Origin: a virus
Direction: 5' to 3' (one strand)
IMG/VR virus record: IMGVR_UViG_3300017708_003021
Coordinates: 1 to 27,845 of that record
Length of the DNA: 27,845 nucleotides
A program made the translations under genes and the position numbers. Each line of letters starts with the position of its first letter. Position 1 is the first letter of the stretch. Below the pieces are notes generated by a model, which worked only from the letters and a program-made list of their open reading frames with translations, was not told where the DNA came from and made no database searches. Below are positions 21,101-26,731 of the stretch, piece after piece.

Positions 21101-22587
21101 AATTTGGTGGTAGTGGTAGTGGAAAAGAATTTGCTGTTGGAGTTGCTTTGAGTTATTTTAGTGGTGCTAGTACAATTGTTTCTGCTGCAGGAACTAATAT
21201 TATATCCTCATCTGCAGATGGTGGAATTTATTCTGGAGATTATTTTAAAGTGGACCACTTTAATCATGGAATGTATTCAACGACCAATAAACTAGTTGTT
21301 GATAATATTAAATCGGATATTCCAACAACAGTATTAACATCACAACTAACGGTCGGAGAAACTTCATCTATCAATGTAACCTCTTCATCTGATTTTGAAA
21401 CGTTTGAGGGAAGACCAGTAAGTGGGTCATATATTGGATATGTAAAAATTGGAAATGAAATTATTGGATATAATAATGCAGCTGGTGGAGTATTGACTAT
21501 TTCTTCAAGTGGTAGAGCAACTGATGGAACGATTTCAATTAATCATCCATTAAATAGTGTTGTTGAAAAATATGAATTTGGTGGAATTTCCTTGAGAAGA
21601 ATTAATGGGATTAGTACTTCTATTAATGCTCCAATTGATATTGATAGTTATCACATTAGAATTGATAGGTCAGCATCAAAAGGAAATAATAGATTGAATG
21701 ATGGATCCAGTACAGATTCTCCAGAATTGTCTTTCAATGACGAAAAATTAATTGGAGGAGATTTGGTTACTGCTTCCGAAAACCTAACGTATAACTCAAT
21801 AACTCCATCATATGATGTACTCACTCCAGGATCAACTACCTTCGTAACAGGAAAGGTTAGAACAACAACTGCAACTAGTGTTAGTGGGACAGAGGTTTCA
21901 TTCAATGATAATGGATATGAAGAAGTTCAATTAAATTCATCAAATACACTATCTTCCTTAAGGATGGTTGCTTCAGAGACAAATCAAAATGAATATTTAA
22001 CCTCTCTACCAAGAAATAAATCACTTACTACTGCTATTACGTTCAATTCAAATGATCCAAATAATGCACTTTCTCCGATACTAAATTTGGATCAAGCAGG
22101 ATCTATACTTAATGTTAATAGATTGAATAAACCAATCACTGATTATCTCAATGATAATCGTGTCAATTCAATTGTTGATGATCCACATTCATCTGTATAT
22201 TATTCAAATATTACAACTCTCCAAAATCCAGCATCTGGACTTAAAGTTATTATTGCTGCAGAAAGACCTGGAGATGCTGACTTTAGACTTCTTTATACTA
22301 CAATAAAAGCAGATTCTAGTGAAATTGAACAATCATATGATTTGTTTCCGGGATATGATAATCTTAAGCAGACAAATGAGGGTTTCTTAGTCGTTGATCC
22401 ATCCAAAAATAGTGGATTGCCGGATAGAAAAATTGGAGCAAGTTTAGATGGTGAATTTTTAGAATATGAATTTACGATTGATAATTTGGACCTATTTACT
22501 GGATATGGAATTAAAATTGTAATGTCTAGTTCTAATCAAGCACGGTCACCTCGTTTTGCAGATCTTAGAATTATTGCACTCAGATGA
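15181..22587 (+). CDS. Giant DUF4815-family baseplate or tail-fibre-attachment protein
   Basis: This 2468-residue protein takes the place of T4 genes 9-12. Its N-terminus (NPYYDDF, then FKPGYPVQSRELTTLQSIL, Q-VE-FG-HIFKEGSVV-PG) is the signature of the DUF4815 proteins common in marine T4-like phages. ISPGKAYVKGYDIE near residue 353 and TDTLDFRPRVAFFDP near 993 also fit that family. Residues about 1600-1800 (YTDPLAQTFTV, FLTSVDVFFA, APVRVEIRE, PGREYAVVL, ALGSLFKSQNGSIW) form a jelly-roll-like beta domain that recurs in phage tail proteins and may bind a ligand. A Gly-Arg patch, RGGGGRNARRR, starts at residue 1319. Residues about 1877-1985 and 2055-2140 hold repeat modules like those of gp7, and the C-terminus (ARSPRFADLRIIALR) is compact. 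ATG at 15181 follows gp8 by 6 bases; its stop overlaps the next start as ATGA. A wedge or fibre-attachment role is inferred from position and family. Confidence 0.85.
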   Translation: MSQKTNLNVNPYYDDFDSTNNFLKVLFKPGYPVQSRELTTLQSILQNQVENFGTHIFKEGSVVIPGNISYDGQFYAVKVNTTQFGIDVSLYIDKFVGETISGQVSGVTARVQKVILPTESDDVEYITLYVKYLGSDNNSEFTQFQDGELLSSNKNVVYGNTTINSGTPFASSISSDASAIGSSASIGDGVYFIRGYFVNVLSQTILLDFYTNTPSYRVGLQINESLINAKEDESLFDNAKGFSNYASPGADRLKITLTLTKRSLTDTNDTNFVELLRLKNGKIKKITTKTQYNLIRDYLADRTFDESGNYTVDPFDLDLEESINDRLGNDGIYFSNEQTDDGNTPSDNLSALKISPGKAYVKGYDIEKVSSTIIDVDKPRDTEDIKNVTVPFEMGNILRVNNVTGLAHLRKTIQLYSQFGCVGSQIGEARVYSFNLTDSAYAGTTTSWDLRLYDIQTYTRLTLNETVTSTDVKQSFFIKGKSTGASGFATADGASNQILLRQTSGTFAKGEILLINGIESSRSVTEVRAYSTQNIKSVKQDAGGGLPEFKADSILEAFNFPGSVSQLVISPGSGTPAISTVTSPGRTFVGINTDTVIRYQQSGLSTETYNRISSVAADALSFEVSAISNVLGVFEGGLPSSEVQVNGFLGAPIVRGSGTLFAPLPEQNASAIDLSNSQLFFIDQIPGKTISGNTLTVNTSDLIDPLTNSSWVNFDQERYTLTNSSGVIATLSSDAFSQTSSTVTIKGLTDTTNNVINVTALKTGIQSKTKNYSRSTVLLVNTSKLKESGTTVETSKNDGLNFNEYYGLRVQDEDISLNYPDVSKVLAVYESLNSNDPSFDIIEFPVIANVGSNAIIGENIVGSTSNAIARVVTNSTTTPASGNANKLGIVYLNGNKFSVGEVVSFEESEITTQVDSITNGNYNNITQSFKLNRGQKNQYYDYSRIVRNKNTQEPSRRLVVVFDHYTVPGDDTGDVFTVDSYDSERFSKDIPNIGGSIRATDTLDFRPRVAFFDPSTTTDRSPFDFVSRTTPFDTSPLRLLAPEEGSIISQSFYLPRIDKIYLDILGNFVVDKGVSSKNPKPPTKKGEFLELGTIEYPAYLYSASDADIILTDNRRYTMRDIGIIEDRVENLERITTLSLLEVNTQTLQIKDSEGSDRFKSGFFVDDFSDSSRFDTFESTTLVDEGSRTLNSDISSNSLESLIATLDNFTPENLDLSADKYSTTPLVLLDSNIEKTGNSLTLAYNQIDWLQQPFATKVENVNPFNIVVYNGTVTLDPAVDSWTRTIQMADRTINRGITRTNNVNLVNNLNSNIRDGVAVRGGGGRNARRRVAQQIGNFRFSARSTSRDSFDTVDTSIRNEVVGNNDQFFIRSRNVKFNASNLKPNTRYYQFLDGRSEVDVIPKLIEIENVSNAFTVGETVIGTVGGVERIRFRVCRPDHKSGSISSPDSTYNQNPYNKTQTLGTVYSSTSNILNVDVDALAQRAIGIYFGYIQSGMQLVGQTSNAIASVKNVRLISDNFGDLIGSFFIRSPHSNPPPSVRLRTGTKTYKLSSSSTNEKGLPGSNSISFAETSYTANGTILTFQATVTRETTRTNISNTVNLNLRRSIDVQYTDPLAQTFTVGGNIQVKSDIDTDDDVNGVFLTSVDVFFAAIDSGNAPVRVEIRETQLGTPTLTTIGKPVILRPRGNVNGVETQLIQTSDTGEIATNIRFPEPIFLAPGREYAVVLISDQSDEYEVWTAVMGDKTVNTQQLPDVDQVIYTKQFALGSLFKSQNGSIWSTDQNQDLKFKLYKAEFTQSSGTAFFYNPPLDQSNDYVPELINNPITILPKTGKIGIITTTESDFIGIATIGRKLAGVNGNGGSAIIVGRGSSVTNSSILTEAGENYPVSVTDEAVSTFNFSGKGEGLKLRITTNASGVITGVAHSAFHPDYGTGYQVGDVVGIVTSSTSTATGRDARVTIGGIYGLDTLYLTNVQGQFGGSGSGKEFAVGVALSYFSGASTIVSAAGTNIISSSADGGIYSGDYFKVDHFNHGMYSTTNKLVVDNIKSDIPTTVLTSQLTVGETSSINVTSSSDFETFEGRPVSGSYIGYVKIGNEIIGYNNAAGGVLTISSSGRATDGTISINHPLNSVVEKYEFGGISLRRINGISTSINAPIDIDSYHIRIDRSASKGNNRLNDGSSTDSPELSFNDEKLIGGDLVTASENLTYNSITPSYDVLTPGSTTFVTGKVRTTTATSVSGTEVSFNDNGYEEVQLNSSNTLSSLRMVASETNQNEYLTSLPRNKSLTTAITFNSNDPNNALSPILNLDQAGSILNVNRLNKPITDYLNDNRVNSIVDDPHSSVYYSNITTLQNPASGLKVIIAAERPGDADFRLLYTTIKADSSEIEQSYDLFPGYDNLKQTNEGFLVVDPSKNSGLPDRKIGASLDGEFLEYEFTIDNLDLFTGYGIKIVMSSSNQARSPRFADLRIIALR

Positions 22588-22778
22588 TAAAAGTAGAAGG
22601 ACACTCCAATTTATACAGAGATGAAAATACCGGTGCTATCGTAAATTGTGATACTGCCGGATATAATCAGTATATCAATGCTATTACCCAAAAAGATTTG
22701 CGTAAAAAAGAATTGGATGAAATGAAAAAAGATATTAATGATATAAAATTCTTACTTCAAGAAATTTTGAATAAGTAA
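22584..22778 (+). CDS. Small protein with C-terminal coiled coil
   Basis: The start codon overlaps the stop of the DUF4815 gene in an ATGA arrangement, indicating coupled translation. The 64-residue product has an N-terminal part with GHSNLYRDENTGAIVN and a charged C-terminal half (LRKKELDEMKKDINDIKFLLQEIL) whose spacing of hydrophobic residues fits an amphipathic helix or coiled coil. It has no signal peptide or membrane segment. I recall similar small proteins at this place in other marine T4-like phages but know no function. The tight coupling suggests an accessory or assembly partner of the DUF4815 protein. It is real coding sequence by position, composition and the late promoter that follows it. 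Confidence 0.75.
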   Translation: MIKVEGHSNLYRDENTGAIVNCDTAGYNQYINAITQKDLRKKELDEMKKDINDIKFLLQEILNK

Positions 22779-22783
22779 CTGCT

Positions 22784-22791
22784 TATAAATA
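22784..22791 (+). promoter_or_regulatory. T4-type late promoter before the neck genes
   Basis: A second exact TATAAATA lies in the 41-base gap, 28 bases before the ATG at 22820. It is the only sizeable gap downstream of gp8 and probably drives the 111-residue protein, the fibre, gp13, gp14, gp15 and gp16 as one late unit. Confidence 0.75.
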
Positions 22792-22819
22792 GCTAGAGGT
22801 ATATTAGCATCACAAAATA

Positions 22820-23155
22820 ATGGCTGTTTATGTATCAAATATTGTGATTGAGCAAGGGTATGATTTCGATACATCCTTTCAGTTAGAGGACACTAGAACA
22901 AATTCTCCTTTAGTTTTAACTGATTCTTCAACCGAAGCAAAAATGAGAAAACATTATGGATCCTCGACGGCAGTATCTTTTGCATCAACTGTAACTAGTC
23001 CAGACTTAGGTATTATTTCAATTTCTTTGACCGGAACACAGTCTGTTAATCTGAAACCGGGAAGGTATGTATATGATGTGAAAATTGTAAATTCTGGTAG
23101 AGAATATAAAGCCGTCGAAGGCACAGCATTAGTACGAGGGGGAGTAACTAGGTAA
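22820..23155 (+). CDS. Small beta-rich structural protein, function unknown
   Basis: The first gene after the second late promoter encodes 111 residues. Alternating hydrophobic strands and the pattern GIISISLTGTQS, LKPGRYVYDVKI, REYKAVEGTALV resemble an immunoglobulin-like sandwich of the kind found at the N-terminus of phage baseplate upper proteins (BppU), but the match is by pattern only. The gene precedes the fibre and shares its TAATG junction, so the stop overlaps the fibre start by one base. A role as a fibre adaptor or neck component fits the context but is unproven. No cysteine, signal peptide or membrane segment is present. Confidence 0.75.
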   Translation: MAVYVSNIVIEQGYDFDTSFQLEDTRTNSPLVLTDSSTEAKMRKHYGSSTAVSFASTVTSPDLGIISISLTGTQSVNLKPGRYVYDVKIVNSGREYKAVEGTALVRGGVTR

Positions 23156-24420
23156 TGCCGAATATTAACGATAGGATTGGTTCTCAGAATGTAATCCGGG
23201 TCTTATCCAACGCATCAGCACCACCAACACGACTAGTAAATTTAAGTGATGTAGATTCTACTCTAAAAACTAGAGATGGAATGATCCTTGTATGGGATCT
23301 TTCTACAGAATCATTTTACATGACGGATTCGATTGATTCGACATCCCTTAATATTACTGGAATTGTTACATTTTCCAATACAGAAAATTCCACAGTACCT
23401 ACAGATGGTGCATTAATTGTTAGTGGTGGAATTGGAGTTGCGAAGAAAGTAAATATTGGTGAAGGACTCACAGTTGCTGGAGTTTCTACTTTTGCATCAA
23501 ATCTCGATATTAATGCCGCAGTTGACATCTTAAATAGTTTAGATGTAAACGGTTCATTTAGATCTGTCGGTATTACGACTTTAGCATCATCTGGTGGAAT
23601 TACAACTACTGGTGGAGATTTATATGTTGGTGGTGATTTATATATTGCTGATGATCTTGTACTAGATGAAGTAACTGCACGCAATGCAACCTTAACTGGC
23701 AATCTTAGTGTAGATGGTCATTCCGAATTAGATGATGTAAATGTCTCTGGTATTACAACTACTAGTGGATTACTTGATATCAATGCTGGTGGTCAAGCAA
23801 ATACATTTAAGGTAGAAGATCTAACAAACGATAGAATTGTTATTGCTGGTACTGGTGGTGAACTTGAAGATGATGCCAATTTAACTTTTGATGGGAGCCA
23901 ACTCAATGTTGGAGGTAATCTCAGGATTGCTGGAGTATCAACTTTTGTTGGTGGTATAACTTTTCAAGCAAGTTTGGAGGTAGGAGGTGATTTAGATATA
24001 GATGGTCACACCGAACTTGATGACCTCAATGTATCTGGAATATCAACATTTGCTGGCAATATTGATGCTAACGGATCTCTAGATGTAGATGGTCACACCG
24101 AACTTGATGACCTTAGTGTTTCTGGTATATCTACATTTATTGGAAATGCATCTTTTGCAAATAATGTTTCTATTGCAGGAACACTTACATATGAAGATGT
24201 AACCAATGTTGATGCTATTGGACTGATCACTGCTAGAAGTGGTCTTGAAGCAGGATTTCCTGGTGCAGCATCTACATTAACTGCTGGTGGAGACTTAACA
24301 CTGTCTAGGGATTTGCACGTTGCTGGACTATCAACATTCGTTGGTATTGCAACATTTTCAAATGATGTATTTGTTGCAGGAACACTTACTGCAGGACTTA
24401 TTGATGGAGGTTCATTCTGA
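23155..24420 (+). CDS. Repeat-rich fibre-like structural protein
   Basis: The protein has 421 residues, in the place of T4 wac (fibritin), just before gp13. The N-terminal 65 residues (NINDRIGSQNVIRVL, PPTRLVNLSDVDSTL, MILVWDLSTESFYM) resemble, from memory, the attachment head of marine phage fibres. The rest is a run of short strands ending in G-I-S-T-F or G-I-T-T motifs, with three copies of a DGHxELDD unit; two of these are 29 residues apart and nearly identical. This spacing suggests a trimeric beta-helical or beta-prism shaft. NVDAIGLITARSGLEAG near residue 350 is a motif I recall from related proteins. There is no clear C-terminal receptor or chaperone domain; the protein ends in LIDGGSF. 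It may be a whisker-like neck fibre or a short tail fibre; sequence similarity to T4 fibritin was not seen. Confidence 0.8.
   Translation: MPNINDRIGSQNVIRVLSNASAPPTRLVNLSDVDSTLKTRDGMILVWDLSTESFYMTDSIDSTSLNITGIVTFSNTENSTVPTDGALIVSGGIGVAKKVNIGEGLTVAGVSTFASNLDINAAVDILNSLDVNGSFRSVGITTLASSGGITTTGGDLYVGGDLYIADDLVLDEVTARNATLTGNLSVDGHSELDDVNVSGITTTSGLLDINAGGQANTFKVEDLTNDRIVIAGTGGELEDDANLTFDGSQLNVGGNLRIAGVSTFVGGITFQASLEVGGDLDIDGHTELDDLNVSGISTFAGNIDANGSLDVDGHTELDDLSVSGISTFIGNASFANNVSIAGTLTYEDVTNVDAIGLITARSGLEAGFPGAASTLTAGGDLTLSRDLHVAGLSTFVGIATFSNDVFVAGTLTAGLIDGGSF
24000..24113 (+). repeat. 27-base direct repeat in the fibre gene
   Basis: The 27 bases at 24000-24026 recur exactly at 24087-24113, a period of 87 bases or 29 codons. 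They encode the DGHTELDDL unit. A diverged third copy starts near 23713 (DGHSELDDV). Exact identity at DNA level, while other repeats are diverged, points to recent duplication or gene conversion. Confidence 0.9.
24406..24410 (+). promoter_or_regulatory. Shine-Dalgarno site for gp13
   Basis: GGAGG lies 9 bases before the gp13 ATG, inside the last codons of the fibre gene. It is one of the few strong ribosome binding sites in the window and supports the ATG at 24420. Confidence 0.55.
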
Positions 24421-25283
24421 TGGCAAAACCAAATACTAAGCAAGAATTAAAAGATTATTGTTTGAGGCAACTTGGAGCACCTGTTCTTGAAATTAATGTT
24501 GCAGATGAACAGATTGATGATTTACTTGATGACACTATTCAATATTTTAATGAAAGACATTTTGATGGAGTAGAAAAAACATATTTAAAATATCAAATTA
24601 ATCAGGACGATATTGATAGGGGAAGAGGTGGAACTTCATCTGCTGGTATTACAACTACTGGTGTTGGAATTGTTACTACTACAGGAACTTCAACAAATAT
24701 AAGTGGATTGGGAACAATCACTTCCAATTTTTATGAAAATTCCAATTTTATACAAGTTCCAGATTCTGTAATTGGTATAGAAAAAGTATTTAAATTTGAT
24801 ACTAGTTCTATTTCAGGTGGAATGTTTAGTATTAAATATCAATTGTTTTTAAATGATTTATATTTTTTCAATTCTGTCGATCTTTTACAATATTCTATGA
24901 CAAAAAGATATCTTGAGGATATTGATTTTCTTTTGACAACTGATAAACAAATTAGATTCAATCAGAGACAGAATAGATTATATCTTGATATAAACTGGCA
25001 GGCACAAGAAGTAGATAACTTCTTAGTAATAGAATGTTACAGGGCAATGGATCCTGAAAATTTCTCAAAAGTATATAACGATAGTTTTGTAAAAAGATAT
25101 CTTACTGCTGCTATTAAAAAACAGTGGGGACAAAATTTAATTAAATTTCAGGGAGTAAAACTTCCAGGTGGGGTTGAACTGAATGGTAGAGCAATTTATG
25201 AAGACGGTCAGAGAGAACTAGACGAGATAAAACAAAAAATGTCTTCGGATTATGAAGTTCCACCTATGGATATGATTGGTTAG
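24420..25283 (+). CDS. 13: Neck protein gp13
   Basis: Gp13 forms, with gp14, the neck that closes the packaged head and receives the tail. The N-terminus (KQELKDYCLRQLGAPV, then D-QIDDLLDDTI-YFNERHFDG) matches T4 KELKDVILRRLGAP, DQIYDCI and YGEYHFDG. The C-terminus (VKRYLTAAIKKQWGQNL, FQGVKLPGGVELNG) matches T4 VKDYATALAKELNGQ and MMLPGGVTIDG. The length of 287 residues is close to 309 in T4. Between residues about 66 and 102 it carries a Gly-Thr-rich stretch (AGITTTGVGIVTTTGTS) of the same style as the repeats in its neighbours, where T4 has other sequence. The start overlaps the fibre stop in TGATG. Identity is confident. Confidence 0.93.
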   Translation: MAKPNTKQELKDYCLRQLGAPVLEINVADEQIDDLLDDTIQYFNERHFDGVEKTYLKYQINQDDIDRGRGGTSSAGITTTGVGIVTTTGTSTNISGLGTITSNFYENSNFIQVPDSVIGIEKVFKFDTSSISGGMFSIKYQLFLNDLYFFNSVDLLQYSMTKRYLEDIDFLLTTDKQIRFNQRQNRLYLDINWQAQEVDNFLVIECYRAMDPENFSKVYNDSFVKRYLTAAIKKQWGQNLIKFQGVKLPGGVELNGRAIYEDGQRELDEIKQKMSSDYEVPPMDMIG

Positions 25284-25288
25284 TAGTT

Positions 25289-26731
25289 ATGTCTTTAAAT
25301 CCATTTTTCCTTCAAGGATCACCTGGTGAACAATTTCTTGTTCAGGATTTGATCAATGAACAATTAAAAATTTATGGTGTAGATGTTTATTATCTACCAA
25401 GAAAAATTTTTAAAACTGATAATATAATTCGAGAAATACAATCTTCCAAATTTGATGATGTTTTTATGCTTGAAGCATATATCAATAACTATGATGGATA
25501 TGCTCCAGACAGTGATATTATGACCAAATTTGGTCTTAGATTGAAAAATGAAATAAATTTGACAATATCTAAAGAAAGATATGAGGAATTTATTGCACCA
25601 TTTTTGGAAGGTATATCATCGGGAATTAGAGAAGGAAGAATAACTGAGTATGATTTTGCAGATTTAATTACTAGACCCAAAGAAGGAGATTTAATTTATT
25701 TTCCTTTAGGTGAAAGATTATTTGAAATTAAAAGAGTAGAATCTGAAAAACCATTTTATCAATTAGGATCAAACTATACTTATGAATTGAGTTGTGAACT
25801 TTATGAGTATGAAAACGAACTTATTGATACAGATATTGAAGAGGTAGATAATACTGTAGAAGATGAGGGGTATATTACTTCTCTGACACTTGTTGGTTCT
25901 GCAGTAACTGCTACTGCGATAGCATCGATTGGAACCGGATCTATTAGTGAAATATTCTTAAATAATGATGGTAACGGATATACTTCTACTCCTACAGTAA
26001 CTTTCTCGTCACCAAATAGTGGAATAAATACGGCAACAGCAGTCGCAGTTACAACTAGTAGAGCAAATATTCAATCTATTTTAAGACTTGAACTAACAAA
26101 TGGTGGATCCGGGTATACATCTCCACCAACAATTGTAATAAGTGGTGGTGGAGGAACTGGAGCTGCTGCCACATGCTCAATAGGTGTAACAGAATCTACC
26201 GTTACTGAAATTACAATATCAAATCAAGGACGAGGATACGCAACTCCACCTATTATTACATTGAGTGGTCCTCCGGCAGGAATTGGAGTTACTGCAACTG
26301 CAATTTCTACTATAGACACTGAAAATAACAATCGATTAAATACAATCAATATATTGAATGCAGGTATTGGATATACTCAAGCACCTACAGTTAGTATTGC
26401 AGGATTCTCGACAGTTGGTTTGGGAACTTTTGTGTACAATGAAATAGTAACTGGTCAGAGTTCCGGAACAACTGGAAGAGTTAGAGATTTCAGAACTGTA
26501 ACTTCAACAACTCCGGGAATACTTCCCGTTACTACTTTAAGAGTTTCACTAAATACTGGTGAGTTTAGTGCAGGTGAAGTTGTAGTTGGATCAATATCAT
26601 CATCTAGATATGTTATCTCAAACTATGATTCATCAAGTTACGACAATCCATACGATGTCAATGAGGAAATAGAATTGGAAGCAGATAATATTATAGATTT
26701 TTCAGAATCAAATCCATTTGGTAGTTATTAA
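25289..26731 (+). CDS. 14: Neck protein gp14 with inserted repeat domain
   Basis: Gp14 is the second neck protein and partner of gp13. Residues 1-193 match T4 gp14: GVDVYYLPRKI (T4 GVECYYVPREY), EAYINNYDGY (AYLNSFEGY), FGLRLKNEINLTIS (FGMQVQDEVTLSI), PKEGDLIYFPL-LFEI (PKEGDLIYFPM-LFEI) and PFYQLG. The last 40 residues, ending ESNPFGSY, match the T4 tail ESSPFDNDF in style. Between them lies an insertion of about 245 residues made of GGSGY modules, which explains the length of 480 against 256 in T4. The gene follows gp13 by 5 bases and overlaps gp15 by one base (TAATG). Identity is confident; the insertion has no assigned function and may decorate the neck surface. Confidence 0.92.
   Translation: MSLNPFFLQGSPGEQFLVQDLINEQLKIYGVDVYYLPRKIFKTDNIIREIQSSKFDDVFMLEAYINNYDGYAPDSDIMTKFGLRLKNEINLTISKERYEEFIAPFLEGISSGIREGRITEYDFADLITRPKEGDLIYFPLGERLFEIKRVESEKPFYQLGSNYTYELSCELYEYENELIDTDIEEVDNTVEDEGYITSLTLVGSAVTATAIASIGTGSISEIFLNNDGNGYTSTPTVTFSSPNSGINTATAVAVTTSRANIQSILRLELTNGGSGYTSPPTIVISGGGGTGAAATCSIGVTESTVTEITISNQGRGYATPPIITLSGPPAGIGVTATAISTIDTENNNRLNTINILNAGIGYTQAPTVSIAGFSTVGLGTFVYNEIVTGQSSGTTGRVRDFRTVTSTTPGILPVTTLRVSLNTGEFSAGEVVVGSISSSRYVISNYDSSSYDNPYDVNEEIELEADNIIDFSESNPFGSY
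25868..26610 (+). repeat. GGSGY repeat insertion in gp14
   Basis: Four consecutive units carry NNDGNGYTSTPTVTFS, TNGGSGYTSPPTIVIS, SNQGRGYATPPIITLS and LNAGIGYTQAPTVSIA, spaced about 40-45 residues apart. A final unit (YNEIVTGQSSGTTGRVRDF) is of the G-x-T-S-x-A-x-V type also seen in gp7, gp8 and the DUF4815 protein. These are the most regular copies in the window. Confidence 0.85.

Noticed and set aside
23155-24420. Regular repeats as a possible CRISPR array
   Set aside because: The repeats are in frame, encode a continuous protein with a 29-residue period, and the units outside the two exact copies diverge.
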